Shown here piece by piece: positions 55,497-64,000 of a DNA stretch of 64,000 nucleotides. Made by a program: the position numbers and the translations under genes. Under the pieces are notes generated by a model. The model was not told where the DNA came from and did not search any database. It was given only the letters and a program-made list of their open reading frames with translations. Source of the DNA: Arthrobacter nitrophenolicus (GTDB taxonomy: Bacteria > Actinomycetota > Actinomycetes > Actinomycetales > Micrococcaceae); assembly GCF_000332815.1 (NCBI RefSeq), contig NZ_AOFD01000003.1:1-64000 (forward strand), written 5' to 3'. Numbering within the stretch: the first letter of the stretch is position 1; every line of letters begins with the position of its first letter.

Positions 55497-56668
55497 CTAG
55501 TTCCTGGCCCAGATGGCCACCCAGTCAACGTAGACGTGGCCGGCGGTTTCGGGTGCCGGGCAGCCGGTCAGGCAGGACTCGGTCTGCAGGATGTAGCGCA
55601 TGGGCGTGTCCGGGACCATGGACGTTGCTACGCCGATGGATTTGCCGTCCAGGAAGAATTCGATGCGGCCGGGAGTCCACTCGGTGGTTGCCACATGCCA
55701 GTCGGTGAACGGAACGCTGGGACGGAAGACGTCGAACGTGTGGTTGCCGTCCGGGCCGATGCCGTGCAGGGCGGCGTAGATGACCTTGGACAGGTCCCCT
55801 TCCGGGAAGTCGACTTCGCCGTCCTGCGGCCACTGCTTGCTGACCGGCCAGAGCAGCCAGGCCACCTTGAAACCGGGGAGGGAATCGGCCTTGAAGCGCA
55901 CGGAGTAGCGCCCGTACAGCTGGCTGTTGTAGGGCGGCTGGGTGGCTCCGCCAACTACCGGCGAGGGGGCCGCGCCCATGGAAACACCGTTTTCGGAGTG
56001 CAGGAACATGTCCAGGACGCCGTCGTGGACACTCAGGACCTTCGACGGGTAATACCCGGACGTCCGCGCATCCTTGGGCTGCGTTTTGCCATGCGTGTCC
56101 GGTGTGCCGTCTTTGTAGGTCTCGTGCCATCTCGAGCCGTAGATGCCGGGAAAACCGCCAAGGGGCACATCCCCGTCCGTGAAATCCTCCACGAAGACCT
56201 GCCGCCACCCATCCAGGTCTCCCACCGGGACGGACTGGTAGAAGGCCGGAAATTCGGGCTTCGGAGCCGGCTCGGAGCCGCTGCCGTTGCTGGCGCCGGA
56301 GAGTTGGTTTCGATCGTGGCCGCCGGGGTGCTTGCCTCCACACTTGGCTCGGCACTTGGCTGCGGGGAACTTGGCTCGGACGTTGACTCCGGGGAAGGAG
56401 CATCCGTGGTGGGCTGGGCAGATTCAGTCACCAGGGTCACGGGCTCGCCGCCCTGCCCTTCCGCGGTCTGTGCCCGCGGGGCATTGGCCGCAACGCTGAG
56501 CGTGCCGATGGTCAGCGCCAGGGAAACGACCATGAGGACGACGCCGCCGGTCCGGGCACGGTTCTTGACCGGTTTCGCGGGCAGCGCTTCTTCCTCAGGC
56601 ACGAGGTGCCGCGGTGTCCCCTGCCCGCCCATCCAGGCAAAGCGGGAGTTGCGCGGGCTGTCTGCCAT
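55497..56668 (-). CDS. Membrane-anchored GH16-type glycoside hydrolase (frameshifted)
   Basis: About 390 residues after repair. A cytoplasmic N-terminus and one membrane helix (VVLMVVSLALTIGTLSVAA) are followed by a Ser/Pro/Thr-rich linker and a GH16-like beta-jelly-roll. The catalytic block is GEVDFPEGD, matching E-x-D-x-x-E. Conserved strands include RYSVRFKADSLPGFKVAWLL. GH16 members cut beta-1,3/1,4-glucans, agar, carrageenan and others. One G is missing near 56272 (join AAPEPAPKPEF). It is preceded by promoter copy 6. Confidence 0.8.
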
Positions 56669-56994
56669 GGTGTCCTCCCAGCATGGTCCGGCCGGGGACT
56701 GCGGGCAAGAACGGAGCGCCCCGGCCTTATCCCCTTTGGTTCAGCGTAAGAGGGGCACCGCAGCAGGTCACGAGTACCGAGTACTCATATTTGGGATTCA
56801 CCTCTCGTGCAGGTACTTGGTCTTCCCGCGTGCAGGCAGCAACAGCCATGGCGAACCGGTTAAGGCGCAGTTAAGCGGTCAGCAGGACGCTTAGAACGCA
56901 AAGGAAAAGCCAGCCGGAAGTCACTCGGAAGCCGGCTTACGTCCAAGGAGAATGCCGCCCTCAACAGGCGGCACCGCACGAAAGGAGCAGTACG
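56669..56994. other. Divergent intergenic region
   Basis: No gene supported. It contains promoter copy 6 (56743-56786) for the GH16 gene and the RBS AAAGGAG of the plus-strand gene at 56995. No other structure is evident. Confidence 0.6.
56743..56786 (-). promoter_or_regulatory. Palindrome-dependent promoter, copy 6
   Basis: GAGTACCGAGTACTC (56772-56786) with both arms perfect. On the minus strand TACGCT (56748-56743) follows after 23 nt. It lies 104 bp before the GH16 start codon. Confidence 0.6.
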
Positions 56995-57321
56995 TTGTCC
57001 GCACTAATTGGAGATCATCGAGCAACCGGGCACGAGACCGGGCCACTGTCTGCGCACGACGTGCGGTTCGCCCGGAAACACAGGGGAACGCGGGCCGTTG
57101 CCCTTGCAATGGCCGCCGCCGCTTCGCTGTCGACGGCGGTGCTGGCCGCCGGACCTGCCCAGGCCATTTCCGCGCATGGCTGGGTTGACTCCCAGGCCGT
57201 CTCGGTTGTGCTGCCGTTCACCGCTGCAGAGATCAGCGCCCTGCAGGAGCTTGGCGACTTCCTGGGCGCCAACTCACGGATCACTGCTGACCGCTACGCC
57301 TCGGGCAACGCCTACCGGTGA
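56995..57321 (+). CDS. Small secreted protein of unknown function
   Basis: A 108-residue protein. The TTG at 56995 is chosen for its strong AAAGGAG RBS. A long basic N-region precedes a signal helix (AVALAMAAAASLSTAVLAAG, cleavage after AQA). The mature 50 residues (ISAHGWVDSQAVSVVLPF...) end in SGNAYR. No family recognised. A 10-bp inverted repeat follows the stop. Confidence 0.65.
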   Translation: MSALIGDHRATGHETGPLSAHDVRFARKHRGTRAVALAMAAAASLSTAVLAAGPAQAISAHGWVDSQAVSVVLPFTAAEISALQELGDFLGANSRITADRYASGNAYR

Positions 57322-57358
57322 CAACCGACGATCCAGGCCATAGGGGTCTGGTCTCTTG

Positions 57359-57394
57359 GCGGGACAGGGACGCGTGCCTGCGAACCTGTCCCGC
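57359..57394. terminator. Inverted-repeat terminator-like structure
   Basis: GCGGGACAGG / CCTGTCCCGC, a perfect 10-bp stem with a 16-nt loop, 37 bases after the stop at 57321. No T-run. Confidence 0.55.
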
Positions 57395-57418
57395 TCCCAT
57401 GACGTCGAACCACTATAA

Positions 57419-57440
57419 ATGTAGTGACACTCCACTACAT
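57419..57440. promoter_or_regulatory. Palindromic operator before second hemerythrin-like gene
   Basis: ATGTAGTG-N6-CACTACAT is perfect over 8 bp per arm; an overlapping ACTAC-N4-GTAGT follows (57434-57447). Such ACTACA/TGTAGT elements resemble BlaI/CopY-family operators. It lies 107 bp before the ATG of the gene at 57547. Confidence 0.55.
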
Positions 57441-57546
57441 AAGTAGTAATCTGGCCCCGTGGCCACACACTCATCGGGATCCAGTCCGGAAGCGCCGGCC
57501 CCCGGCGCCGGCGGGTCCTGCCAGATTTCCCCCACGGAGGCCAGCC

Positions 57547-58273
57547 ATGACCGATTTCTTCACCATGCATCCCGGCGAAACCGCGGCGCCCCTGCCGCCG
57601 GGGCCGGTCCTGTCCACTGCGTCCACCGGCATGCAGCGGGTCCACCGCTTCCTGCTCTGGGCCTACGACGAGGCGCCCGACCTGGTGCGTTCCACCGGCC
57701 CCGGAGACACCGCCCGCGCCGCCTACGTGGGAAAAATGCTCAGCAACTTCCACAAGGTGCTCCTCGTCCACCAGGAGGGTGAGGACCTGCTGATGTACCC
57801 AAAGCTGGGCGAGCGGGCACCGGCGAGCGCACCGCACGTAGCAGATGCTCAGCCACCACAAACAGATCAGGGACCACCTGGAGGCCATCGATCCCATACT
57901 GAGGCGGTGGATGCAGACGGCGGATGCAGAAATCAGAACCGAACTCATCCAGCGCTACGAAGACCTGCAGCCCGTCCTCAAGGAGCACCTGCGCCGCGAG
58001 GTCACCGAGGTGATGCCCGTCGTCGACCGGGTGATGACCGAAAAGGAACTGATGGCACTCCCCAAGCATGGGGTGGAGCAGTACGACAGGAAGTTCCTGG
58101 TCTCCTTCCTCGGCATGGTCCTGGCCACGAACCCGCCGGAAGACCGGAGGAGGATCTTCTTTGACGAGATCCCCGCCCCGGTCCGCCTTGCCTACTGGCT
58201 GGTGGGACGAAGGATGTACCGCAAGCAATACGCCACGCTCTTCCCGGGCCGCCCGATCCCCGAGACACTGTAG
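57547..58273 (+). CDS. Hemerythrin-like (HHE) domain protein, paralog 2 (frameshifted)
   Basis: Paralog of the protein at 33112, nearly the same length (242 versus 241) once two missing bases at about 57842 are restored (HVAQML). It shares MTDFFTM, PGETAAPLPPGPV, GEDLLMYP, HLRREVTEVMP and the end block YRKQYATLFPGRPIPETL. The HHE histidines are conserved except that the IHHEGED of the paralog reads VHQEGED. A BlaI/CopY-like operator lies upstream, so this copy seems to be separately regulated. A stem-loop begins 4 bases after the stop. Confidence 0.82.
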
Positions 58274-58277
58274 GCCG

Positions 58278-58304
58278 ACGACGGCGGCCCGCCCCCGCCG
58301 TCGT
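58278..58304. terminator. Stem-loop of the ACGACGGCGG family
   Basis: ACGACGGCGG / CCGCCGTCGT, a perfect 10-bp stem with a 7-nt loop, 4 bases after the stop of the hemerythrin-like gene. Confidence 0.7.
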
Positions 58305-58333
58305 ACCTTCCGCGGCCGGCGGGACGGACCGCC

Positions 58334-58350
58334 GTAACGCCGGGGTAACG
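58334..58350. promoter_or_regulatory. Two GTAACG boxes with 11-bp period
   Basis: GTAACG at 58334 and 58345, same spacing as at 42160-42187, 176 bp before the second SGNH hydrolase gene. Possible MtrA/GlnR-type site. Confidence 0.45.
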
Positions 58351-58479
58351 CGTCGTCCGGTCCACTGGGTCTTCCGGAAAAGCTGTCGAGGGGGCGGAGT
58401 ACAGGCATGGGCTGGAGCGGCTGGTTCAACCTAGGTGAACCTGCGGGCGGTTGAGGACGCACTGTAGGAACCAAATGTT

Positions 58480-58504
58480 CGACGGCGGCACGCGGCCGCC
58501 GTCG
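58480..58504. terminator. Stem-loop of the ACGACGGCGG family in a gene leader
   Basis: CGACGGCGGC / GCCGCCGTCG, perfect 10-bp stem, 5-nt loop, only 21 bases before the ATG of the SGNH hydrolase. This position suggests attenuation or mRNA protection rather than 3'-end termination. Confidence 0.5.
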
Positions 58505-58525
58505 GGAAGGTAAGGGGTAGGAATT

Positions 58526-59442
58526 ATGAGGACATTACAGACCCCGCAGGCATCGGCGGGCTCTCCTGCAGGGCGCATCGGGGCAGTGGCCGCCGCGGTC
58601 ATTGGCCTACTGGCCGGCCCGGCGGCCATTCCGGCGGCGGCCTACGACGACGGGCCGCTGGACTACGTGGCCTTCGGGGATTCATACACGGCAGGTATAG
58701 GCGCGGGAGTTCCTCGCTTATCGTTGCTTTACCCCATTGATCCTGCGGACCCTAAGCCGTGTTACCAGGCGTCACCGGGTTATGTGGATGTGCTGGACGC
58801 ACTGGACGACATTGACCTGGCCGTCAACGCGGCCTGTGCCGGCGCTACCGCTGCTGCGACCACGGCTGTGGCACCCACGGTGCCGGAGCAGATTACAGTG
58901 GCGTCCGACGCCGGTGATCTGGATTCAGAAACAGACCTCGTCACCATCACTGCCGGCGCCAATGACGTCAATTTCATCAACGCACTCCTGGCCTGCTTGA
59001 CGCGCAGCGAGGCGGAATGCAGGACTGCAGTTGATGCCGCCGAGGCCCTTGCCCAAAGCGTGTTGCCAGCTGTGCTGGCCCAGGATTACGGAGCAATTCA
59101 GACCAAGGCACCCAACGCCACGATCGCGGCACTGGGATATCCGCATTTGTTCGCTCCGGAGTTTGCCGGTGGCGCACTCGTCGAGAACATCGAAATCTTC
59201 AACGCCGGTACTGACACCCTCAACAAGATCATCAGGGACGCAGCCAAGTCCTCCGGCGCCGTCTACGTCGAAGTTACTGACGACTTCGCTGGTCACGGCA
59301 TTGGTGCAGAGGATCCCTGGATCAACTTCAATCCAGCAGACCCCCTGTTCGGCAGCAACTTCCACCCAACTGCCGAAGCTATGCCAAGGGATATGCCGCA
59401 GCAGTCGTGGAGGAAGTGGAGATCGGCGAGTTGGCGCACTGA
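58526..59442 (+). CDS. Secreted SGNH/GDSL hydrolase (frameshifted)
   Basis: A 305-residue secreted hydrolase after repair. Signal peptide (VAAAVIGLLAGPAAIPAAA), then AFGDSYTAGIGAG (Ser53), AACAGATA, TITAGANDVNF and SNFHPTAEG with the catalytic His. The frame breaks at 59378 (GAAGCTATG; one G missing) and the true end is EEVEIGELAH. It resembles actinobacterial lipases/esterases of the Streptomyces SGNH type. GTAACG boxes and an ACGACGGCGG stem-loop lie upstream. Confidence 0.8.
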
Positions 59443-59487
59443 CGGGTCAGGGCAAACCCTTCCCCTGAAAAGTCAGGAAGCCTCCGC

Positions 59488-59691
59488 TTAGCGTTCGACG
59501 CTTAACAAATGCATCAGCAAGGCCCGCCGCGGGTTGCCCGGATTGTCGAGGACATGGAATTCCAGTTGGCGGCGGGCCTCCGCTTCGCCGCTGGCCGTGT
59601 CTGAGAGGATCTCATCAATAATTTCCTGTGCCTGTTGCTCCAGGAGGACCACTTCCTGATCAGCTTCAGAAAACACCGTGCTGTTATTCAT
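59488..59691 (-). CDS. Small helical acidic protein
   Basis: A 67-residue protein (ADQEVVLLEQQAQEIIDEIL, then EARRQLEFHVLDNPGNPRRA) with no signal or membrane segment. The ATG at 59691 has AAGG upstream; another ATG five codons earlier is possible. No family recognised. The following 290 bases to the YVTN gene hold no supported gene. Confidence 0.5.
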   Translation of the reverse strand: MNNSTVFSEADQEVVLLEQQAQEIIDEILSDTASGEAEARRQLEFHVLDNPGNPRRALLMHLLSVER

Positions 59692-59982
59692 ATTCAGCCT
59701 TGTCATGTCCGAGCAGGCCCTTATCAGGCCTGCATCCCAGGGCTCCCCAGCCCACTCCAGAATGTTCGGATATTACAAGGCGCCCGGGAAATGCCCGGAC
59801 AATGACACGCAAATTCGCGGACAAGAATTTTTCGGAATGCAGCACTCAGTTCTGATTTTCGCTACGCAAACTATCCAGCGCGGCCGAAATACGGGTAGCG
59901 CCAGCAATTTTAATAGCGGCATAAATTTTGCGCAGCGAAATCGACCGGACCGCTGGATAACATGGCGTGCCCGAGGCTTTGA

Positions 59983-61296
59983 TCAGCGAACCTTCGCCTT
60001 GGTCACGGTGATCGTGATCGGGTCCGTGACCGCGTCGGGGCTGAGCCCGTTCGTGGCGGTCACACTGAACGTGAACCTGCCGGCCTTGGTCGGTGTTCCG
60101 GACAAGACTCCTGTGGTGGTATCCAGGGTTAGGCCTGGGGGCAAGGCACCGGAGGCAACATGGAAGGTCGGGGCCGGGGCACCTGTAGCGGCGAATGTGT
60201 AGCTGTAGGCGGCACGCGTGTTCGACTTGGTCGGCGGTGTGGCCGCGGTGAACACGGGAGCTGCATCCACAGTGATGACCGACACCGTGTTGGAAGCCGT
60301 GTTGACGACATAAACCCTCGACCCGTTCGGGGCAACAGCAACGCTGGTCGGAGACGCCCCGACCGTGATGGTGGAAGTCACCGCGCCGGAGACCACGTCG
60401 ATGACAGACACCGTGTTGGAACCGGAGTTGGTGACGTAGGCTGTCAACCCGTCCGGGGCAATCGCCACACTGTCCGGGGCCCACCCGACCGGGATGGTGG
60501 AGGACACAGTTCTGGTTGCCACGTCGATGACCGACACCGTGTCGCCCTCGTTGTTGGCGACGTAGGCTTTGGACCCGTCCGGCGTGAACGCAACGCCGGT
60601 CGGAGAAGACCCGACGGGAATGCTGGAGGTCATCTGGCTCGTGCCCACATCGACCACCGACACCATGTTGGAATCCTGCCCGTTGGTGACGTAGGCCGTT
60701 GAACCGTCCGGGGTGAACGCAACGGCGTTCGGAAGCGGCCCAACCGGGATGGCGGAGGTCATCGTTCCCAGGGCTACATCGATGACCGACAGCGTGTAGG
60801 TACCAGCGCTGGTGACATAAGCCTTCGACCCATCCGGCGTGAATGCAACGGCAGTCGGAGTCTCTCCCATCGAAATCGAGGAGGTCACCGTGCCCGACGC
60901 CACATCAATGACCGACACCGTGTCAGAACCGGTGCTGGTCACATAGGCCTTCGACCCGTTCGGGGTTACCGCAACACCGATGGGAAACGGCGCGACCGGG
61001 ATCGTGGAGGCCGCCGCGCCTGAGGCAACGTCGATGACGGACACCGTGTCGGATTCGGCGTTGGTGACGTAGGCCTTCGACCCGTCCGGCGTGAAGGCGA
61101 CGTCTCGAGGGCTCGACCCAACCGGGATGGTCGAGGTCACCGTTGTTGCAGCGGTTGCGGGGAGATTGCCGGCCAGCATGAGCGCCGCAACAATTGTTCC
61201 GACGACGGCCGCACGCCGCCTGCGCGGGCCGGCTTGCCTAACTTGAGCCGCAGGTCGGACCGAGTGTCGCCGGGACCGTGTCTTTAGTAGCTGCAT
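59983..61296 (-). CDS. Secreted YVTN-family beta-propeller protein with putative Ig domain
   Basis: A 437-residue protein. A long basic N-region and signal helix (GTIVAALMLAGNLPATA) are followed by seven 42-residue YVTN repeats (VAFTPDGSKAYVTN, DTVSVIDVASG), which form a seven-blade propeller, and a C-terminal He_PIG-type Ig domain (GALPPGLTLDTTTGVLSGTP). AAAAGGGG precedes the ATG at 61296. Probably a surface or extracellular binding protein; no enzyme motif. The frame is intact. Confidence 0.85.
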   Translation of the reverse strand: MQLLKTRSRRHSVRPAAQVRQAGPRRRRAAVVGTIVAALMLAGNLPATAATTVTSTIPVGSSPRDVAFTPDGSKAYVTNAESDTVSVIDVASGAAASTIPVAPFPIGVAVTPNGSKAYVTSTGSDTVSVIDVASGTVTSSISMGETPTAVAFTPDGSKAYVTSAGTYTLSVIDVALGTMTSAIPVGPLPNAVAFTPDGSTAYVTNGQDSNMVSVVDVGTSQMTSSIPVGSSPTGVAFTPDGSKAYVANNEGDTVSVIDVATRTVSSTIPVGWAPDSVAIAPDGLTAYVTNSGSNTVSVIDVVSGAVTSTITVGASPTSVAVAPNGSRVYVVNTASNTVSVITVDAAPVFTAATPPTKSNTRAAYSYTFAATGAPAPTFHVASGALPPGLTLDTTTGVLSGTPTKAGRFTFSVTATNGLSPDAVTDPITITVTKAKVR

Positions 61297-61447
61297 CAGA
61301 TTTCCCCTTTTAACGGCGGGCCGAAACGACGGCTTTCGCCGGAGTTTATAGACCGGGAAATCTACGGTCACCGTTGGTTGGTACCTGTCTTTTGCGACGG
61401 CGCTACCTGTTGCGGTGGCGGCTAAGCAGAAGGCGTGGGCAGACGCT

Positions 61448-62905
61448 CTAGCCGATGATGGGCCGTTCTTCGGGGAGGCGGTAGAGGCGCGGGCGGGCTG
61501 AGAGCGCCAGGCTGATGCCACTGCTACGGTACCGATGCGTCCAGTGAACATGAGTGCCATGAGAACCCACTCGGCGGCTGGCGGAAGATTGTAGGTAATG
61601 CCGGTGCTCAGACCCACCGTGGCGAAGGCGGAGATGGATTCGAAGAGGACCTTTTCCAGGCTGTAGTCGGTAAACATCAGCAGCAGCATGGTTCCGGCGA
61701 CGACGGCGGCTATCCCGAGGAGAGCCACGGACAGGGCCTGGCGCTGGGAGGATGAACTGACGGACCGGTGTGCGATGGTCACCTGGTCGCGGCCGCGGAC
61801 TTCGTTCCAGATGGCGAAGCGAGGACCAGGAAGGTGGTGATCTTGATGCCGCCTGCTGTTCCAGCGCTGCCGCCGCCGATGAGCATCAGGATGTTGGTGA
61901 CCATGAGCGTTTCCGGTGCGGCGACGCCGTAATCGATGCTGTTGAACCCGGCGGTGCGGGGAAATACACCCCCTGCGAAGGAGCCGAGGATTTTGCCGGT
62001 GAGGGACAGCTGGCCCAGGGTTTCGTTCCTGTTCCATTCGAAGGCGCCGAACAGCAGCGTTCCGGCGAGCAGGAGCAGGAGCGTTCCGTAGATAGTGAGG
62101 CGCAGGTGGATGGTCCAGTTCCTGGGGTGGATGTCACCGCGGGTGAGCTGGATAATCACTGGGAACCCAAGTCCGCCGGCGATGATGGCCAGGCAGATAG
62201 GTGTGATGATCCAGGGGTCTTCGGCGAAGTCGATGAGGTTGCTGCTGTAAAGGGAGAAGCCGGCGTTGTTGAACGCGGACACGGCGTGGAACGCCCCGTG
62301 CCACAGCGCCCTAGCGGGATTCGAGTCATACGCGATCCAGAACCGGATGGTCAGGACCAGGGCTGTTGCGGCTCGAAGGTCAGCATGATCTTCGCTACCC
62401 GGGTGAGCACGGCCCGGACGTCGCCGAGGTTCAGGGTGTGTGTTTCCGACTGGGCGACGAGCTGGCCGCGCAGCCCGATGTTCTTGCGGACCAGCAGCGC
62501 GAGCAGGGTTGCCAGGGTCATGATGCCGAAGCCGCCCACCTGGATGAGCCCGAGGATGATGCCCTGGCCCAGCGGGGTCCAGAACGTTGCCGTGTCCACG
62601 GTGATCAGGCCCGTTACGCAGACCGCCGAGACAGAGGTGAACAGGGCGTCCATGAACACATCTGCCGACTGGTCGGTCCGGGCCGCCGGGAGCATCAGCA
62701 GTGCCGCGCCAATGATGATGACCAGCAGGAACGCCACGGGAACGGCCCTGACGGGATGGGACATTAGCCGGCGGAAGACGTTGTCCTTCCCGGGCTTGCC
62801 GTTCCTGGCTTCCCGCAGCATCTTCTGCACGGCGGCCACGCTGGCAGGGTCCAGCCCCGGGTTTCGAGTTTCCGACGGCGGCGGGCCGCCTTTGCGCAGG
62901 CTCAT
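61448..62905 (-). CDS. TrkH/KtrB-family potassium transporter (three frameshifts)
   Basis: K+ channel-like subunit of about 486 residues after repair of single-base losses near 62371, 61813 and 61510. All four selectivity-filter regions are visible: [28 protein letters not shown] and SAFATVGLS. The N-terminal 45 residues are cytoplasmic and basic. The repaired ending is [21 protein letters not shown]. The ATG overlaps the stop of the APC permease gene. A TrkA/KtrA-type partner is not in the window. Confidence 0.85.
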
Positions 62906-64000
62906 CCCACGTGGATGCCCGGACGGCGGTCCGGGTCCGGCTCGTTCTTGCGGATGATTTCGCGGACCACCGGGGCGGTGTCGCCGCGGCCCAGGAGCAG
63001 GTAGCGCATCAGGTGGGCGAGGGGGTTTCCTTCCGACCATTCGAAGTAGGCGTGCGGCCGGACACCGGTGGCGTCCCGCAGGGCCAGGAGGATCGCGGCG
63101 ATGGCGTTGGGGGCGGCCGGGCTCTGGGCGCGGAGCACCCGGTGGCCTCCCACTTCCATGCCGTGCACTTCGAGGGTGTCGCTGAATTCGGAGGGGTCGG
63201 TGATGTTCACTTCGAGGAAGATGACGTCGGCAGTCCCGGGCACCGGATTCATCTCGCGCTGGGCGGCTTCCTTGCCCGCGTATTCTGAGGCGCTGCGCGC
63301 TTCCGGGCGGTGGGCGATGAGGTTGATCCGGCCGTCAAAATCCAAGGTGTCGCTGATGAAGCGGCGGGCAACGCCGTCGAACACTATGCGGTCGACGCGC
63401 AGCTCGGTGGTGCGGCTGACGCGGGAGACAAGGGAGACGGCGATGATGCCGAGGATGAAGAAAGCGGAGATGGTGATGCCGTCAGGTTTGGCCACCACGT
63501 TTGCTGCCAGGGCGTAGAGCATCACGAGTGTCAGGACCGTGAAGGCAACGGCGGCTGCCCGGTGTTTGCGGCGGATGGCGGAGATGGTGACGGCGATGGC
63601 TCCGGAGACCATCATGGCCAGGATGCCGGTGGCGTAGGCGCCGGCCTGGGCGTTGACGTCGGCGTTGAAGCCGATGGTGATCAGGACGCTGATGGCCGTG
63701 TACACGAGCACCACCGGGCGGACGGCGCGGGACCAGTCCGGAGCCATGCCGTAGGACGGCAGGTAGCGGGGGACGATGTTGATGAGTCCGGCCATTGCGG
63801 AAGCACCGGCGAACCAGAGGATCAGGATGGAGCTGACGTCGTAGACGGATCCGAAGCCGTTGCCGAGGTGCTCGTGGGCCAGGTAGGCCAGGGCCCTGCC
63901 GTTCGCCTCGCCGCCTGCCTGGAACTCCCCGGCGGGGATCAGCACGGTGGTGACGAAGCTGCTGCCGAGCAGGTAGACGCTCATGATCACGGCCGCCGTC
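62902..64000 (-). CDS. APC-family permease, 5' truncated by window edge
   Basis: C-terminal 366 residues of a polytopic transporter of the amino acid/polyamine/organocation superfamily; the frame is open to base 64000. Visible are about six membrane helices ([46 protein letters not shown]) and a cytoplasmic C-terminal domain of about 160 residues starting near [14 protein letters not shown]. Coupling to trkH-like (ATGA) suggests a link with ion homeostasis, but the substrate cannot be named. Confidence 0.8.
   Translation of the reverse strand, partial: TAAVIMSVYLLGSSFVTTVLIPAGEFQAGGEANGRALAYLAHEHLGNGFGSVYDVSSILILWFAGASAMAGLINIVPRYLPSYGMAPDWSRAVRPVVLVYTAISVLITIGFNADVNAQAGAYATGILAMMVSGAIAVTISAIRRKHRAAAVAFTVLTLVMLYALAANVVAKPDGITISAFFILGIIAVSLVSRVSRTTELRVDRIVFDGVARRFISDTLDFDGRINLIAHRPEARSASEYAGKEAAQREMNPVPGTADVIFLEVNITDPSEFSDTLEVHGMEVGGHRVLRAQSPAAPNAIAAILLALRDATGVRPHAYFEWSEGNPLAHLMRYLLLGRGDTAPVVREIIRKNEPDPDRRPGIHVG

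Noticed and set aside
59846..59982. Possible C-terminal gene fragment (reading SLRKIYAAIKIAGATR) after the YVTN gene
   Set aside because: It is in a different frame from the complete YVTN protein, has no start or RBS, and no family match; probably chance.
1605..62905. Real pseudogenes or programmed frameshifting as explanation of broken frames
   Set aside because: The breaks are too many, affect core transporters and enzymes, lack slippery heptamers with downstream structure, and nearly all need the same one-base repair. Sequence error is simpler.

Overview
The window looks like chromosomal DNA of a high-GC actinobacterium, most likely Arthrobacter or Pseudarthrobacter (Micrococcaceae). Supporting signs are very high G+C, frequent GTG/TTG starts, ATGA/GTGA-coupled operons, a GAF-ANTAR regulator, and a complete inulin/difructose-anhydride locus of the kind known from Arthrobacter. 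I see no rRNA or tRNA gene, CRISPR array, transposase or phage gene.

Layout. 1-5385: end of an iron(III)-type ABC importer (permease, ATPase) and a one-chain adenylation/carrier/acyltransferase protein. 5425-11282: VOC protein, MFS transporter, small membrane and SRPBCC proteins, a degenerate Hpt protein, an NmrA-like reductase, a GAF-ANTAR regulator and a 45-residue membrane protein. 11386-30212: fructan region. A minus-strand operon (binding protein, two permeases, LacI, GH32, PfkB kinase, GH91 hydrolase-like protein) is divergent from a secreted GH91 inulin fructotransferase; two tandem LacI paralogs follow, then a second operon (binding protein, two permeases, GH172, GH32). Together they suggest extracellular conversion of inulin to difructose anhydride, import by two ABC systems, intracellular hydrolysis and phosphorylation. 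30332-37575: flavodoxin-like protein, secreted GH26, hemerythrin-like protein, penicillin-binding-like lipoprotein, membrane acyltransferase. 37725-41115: SipW-type signal peptidase with TasA/camelysin-like substrates. 41256-44765: SGNH hydrolase and a matrixin fused to a seven-blade propeller. 44816-51555: putative exopolysaccharide operon (copper radical oxidase, Excalibur-like protein, processive GT2, GT39, GtrA). 52079-64000: three-helix and metallo-beta-lactamase proteins, CBM96-type and GH16 secreted proteins, a second hemerythrin-like protein, SGNH hydrolase, YVTN propeller, TrkH K+ transporter and an APC permease cut by the window end.

Two window-wide patterns matter. First, about 24 coding frames are broken, nearly always by loss of one G or C, and each restores a normal family member when one base (once two) is added back. 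This looks like residual sequencing/assembly error, so I annotate these genes as single loci with a frameshift rather than as pseudogenes. Second, six intergenic copies of a palindrome GAGTA-N5-TACTC each lie 23-24 nt before a TANNNT -10 hexamer, upstream of regulatory, small-protein and polysaccharide genes. This looks like an undescribed activator regulon. A family of seven ACGACGGCGG...CCGCCGTCGT stem-loops, mostly just after stop codons, probably acts as terminators.
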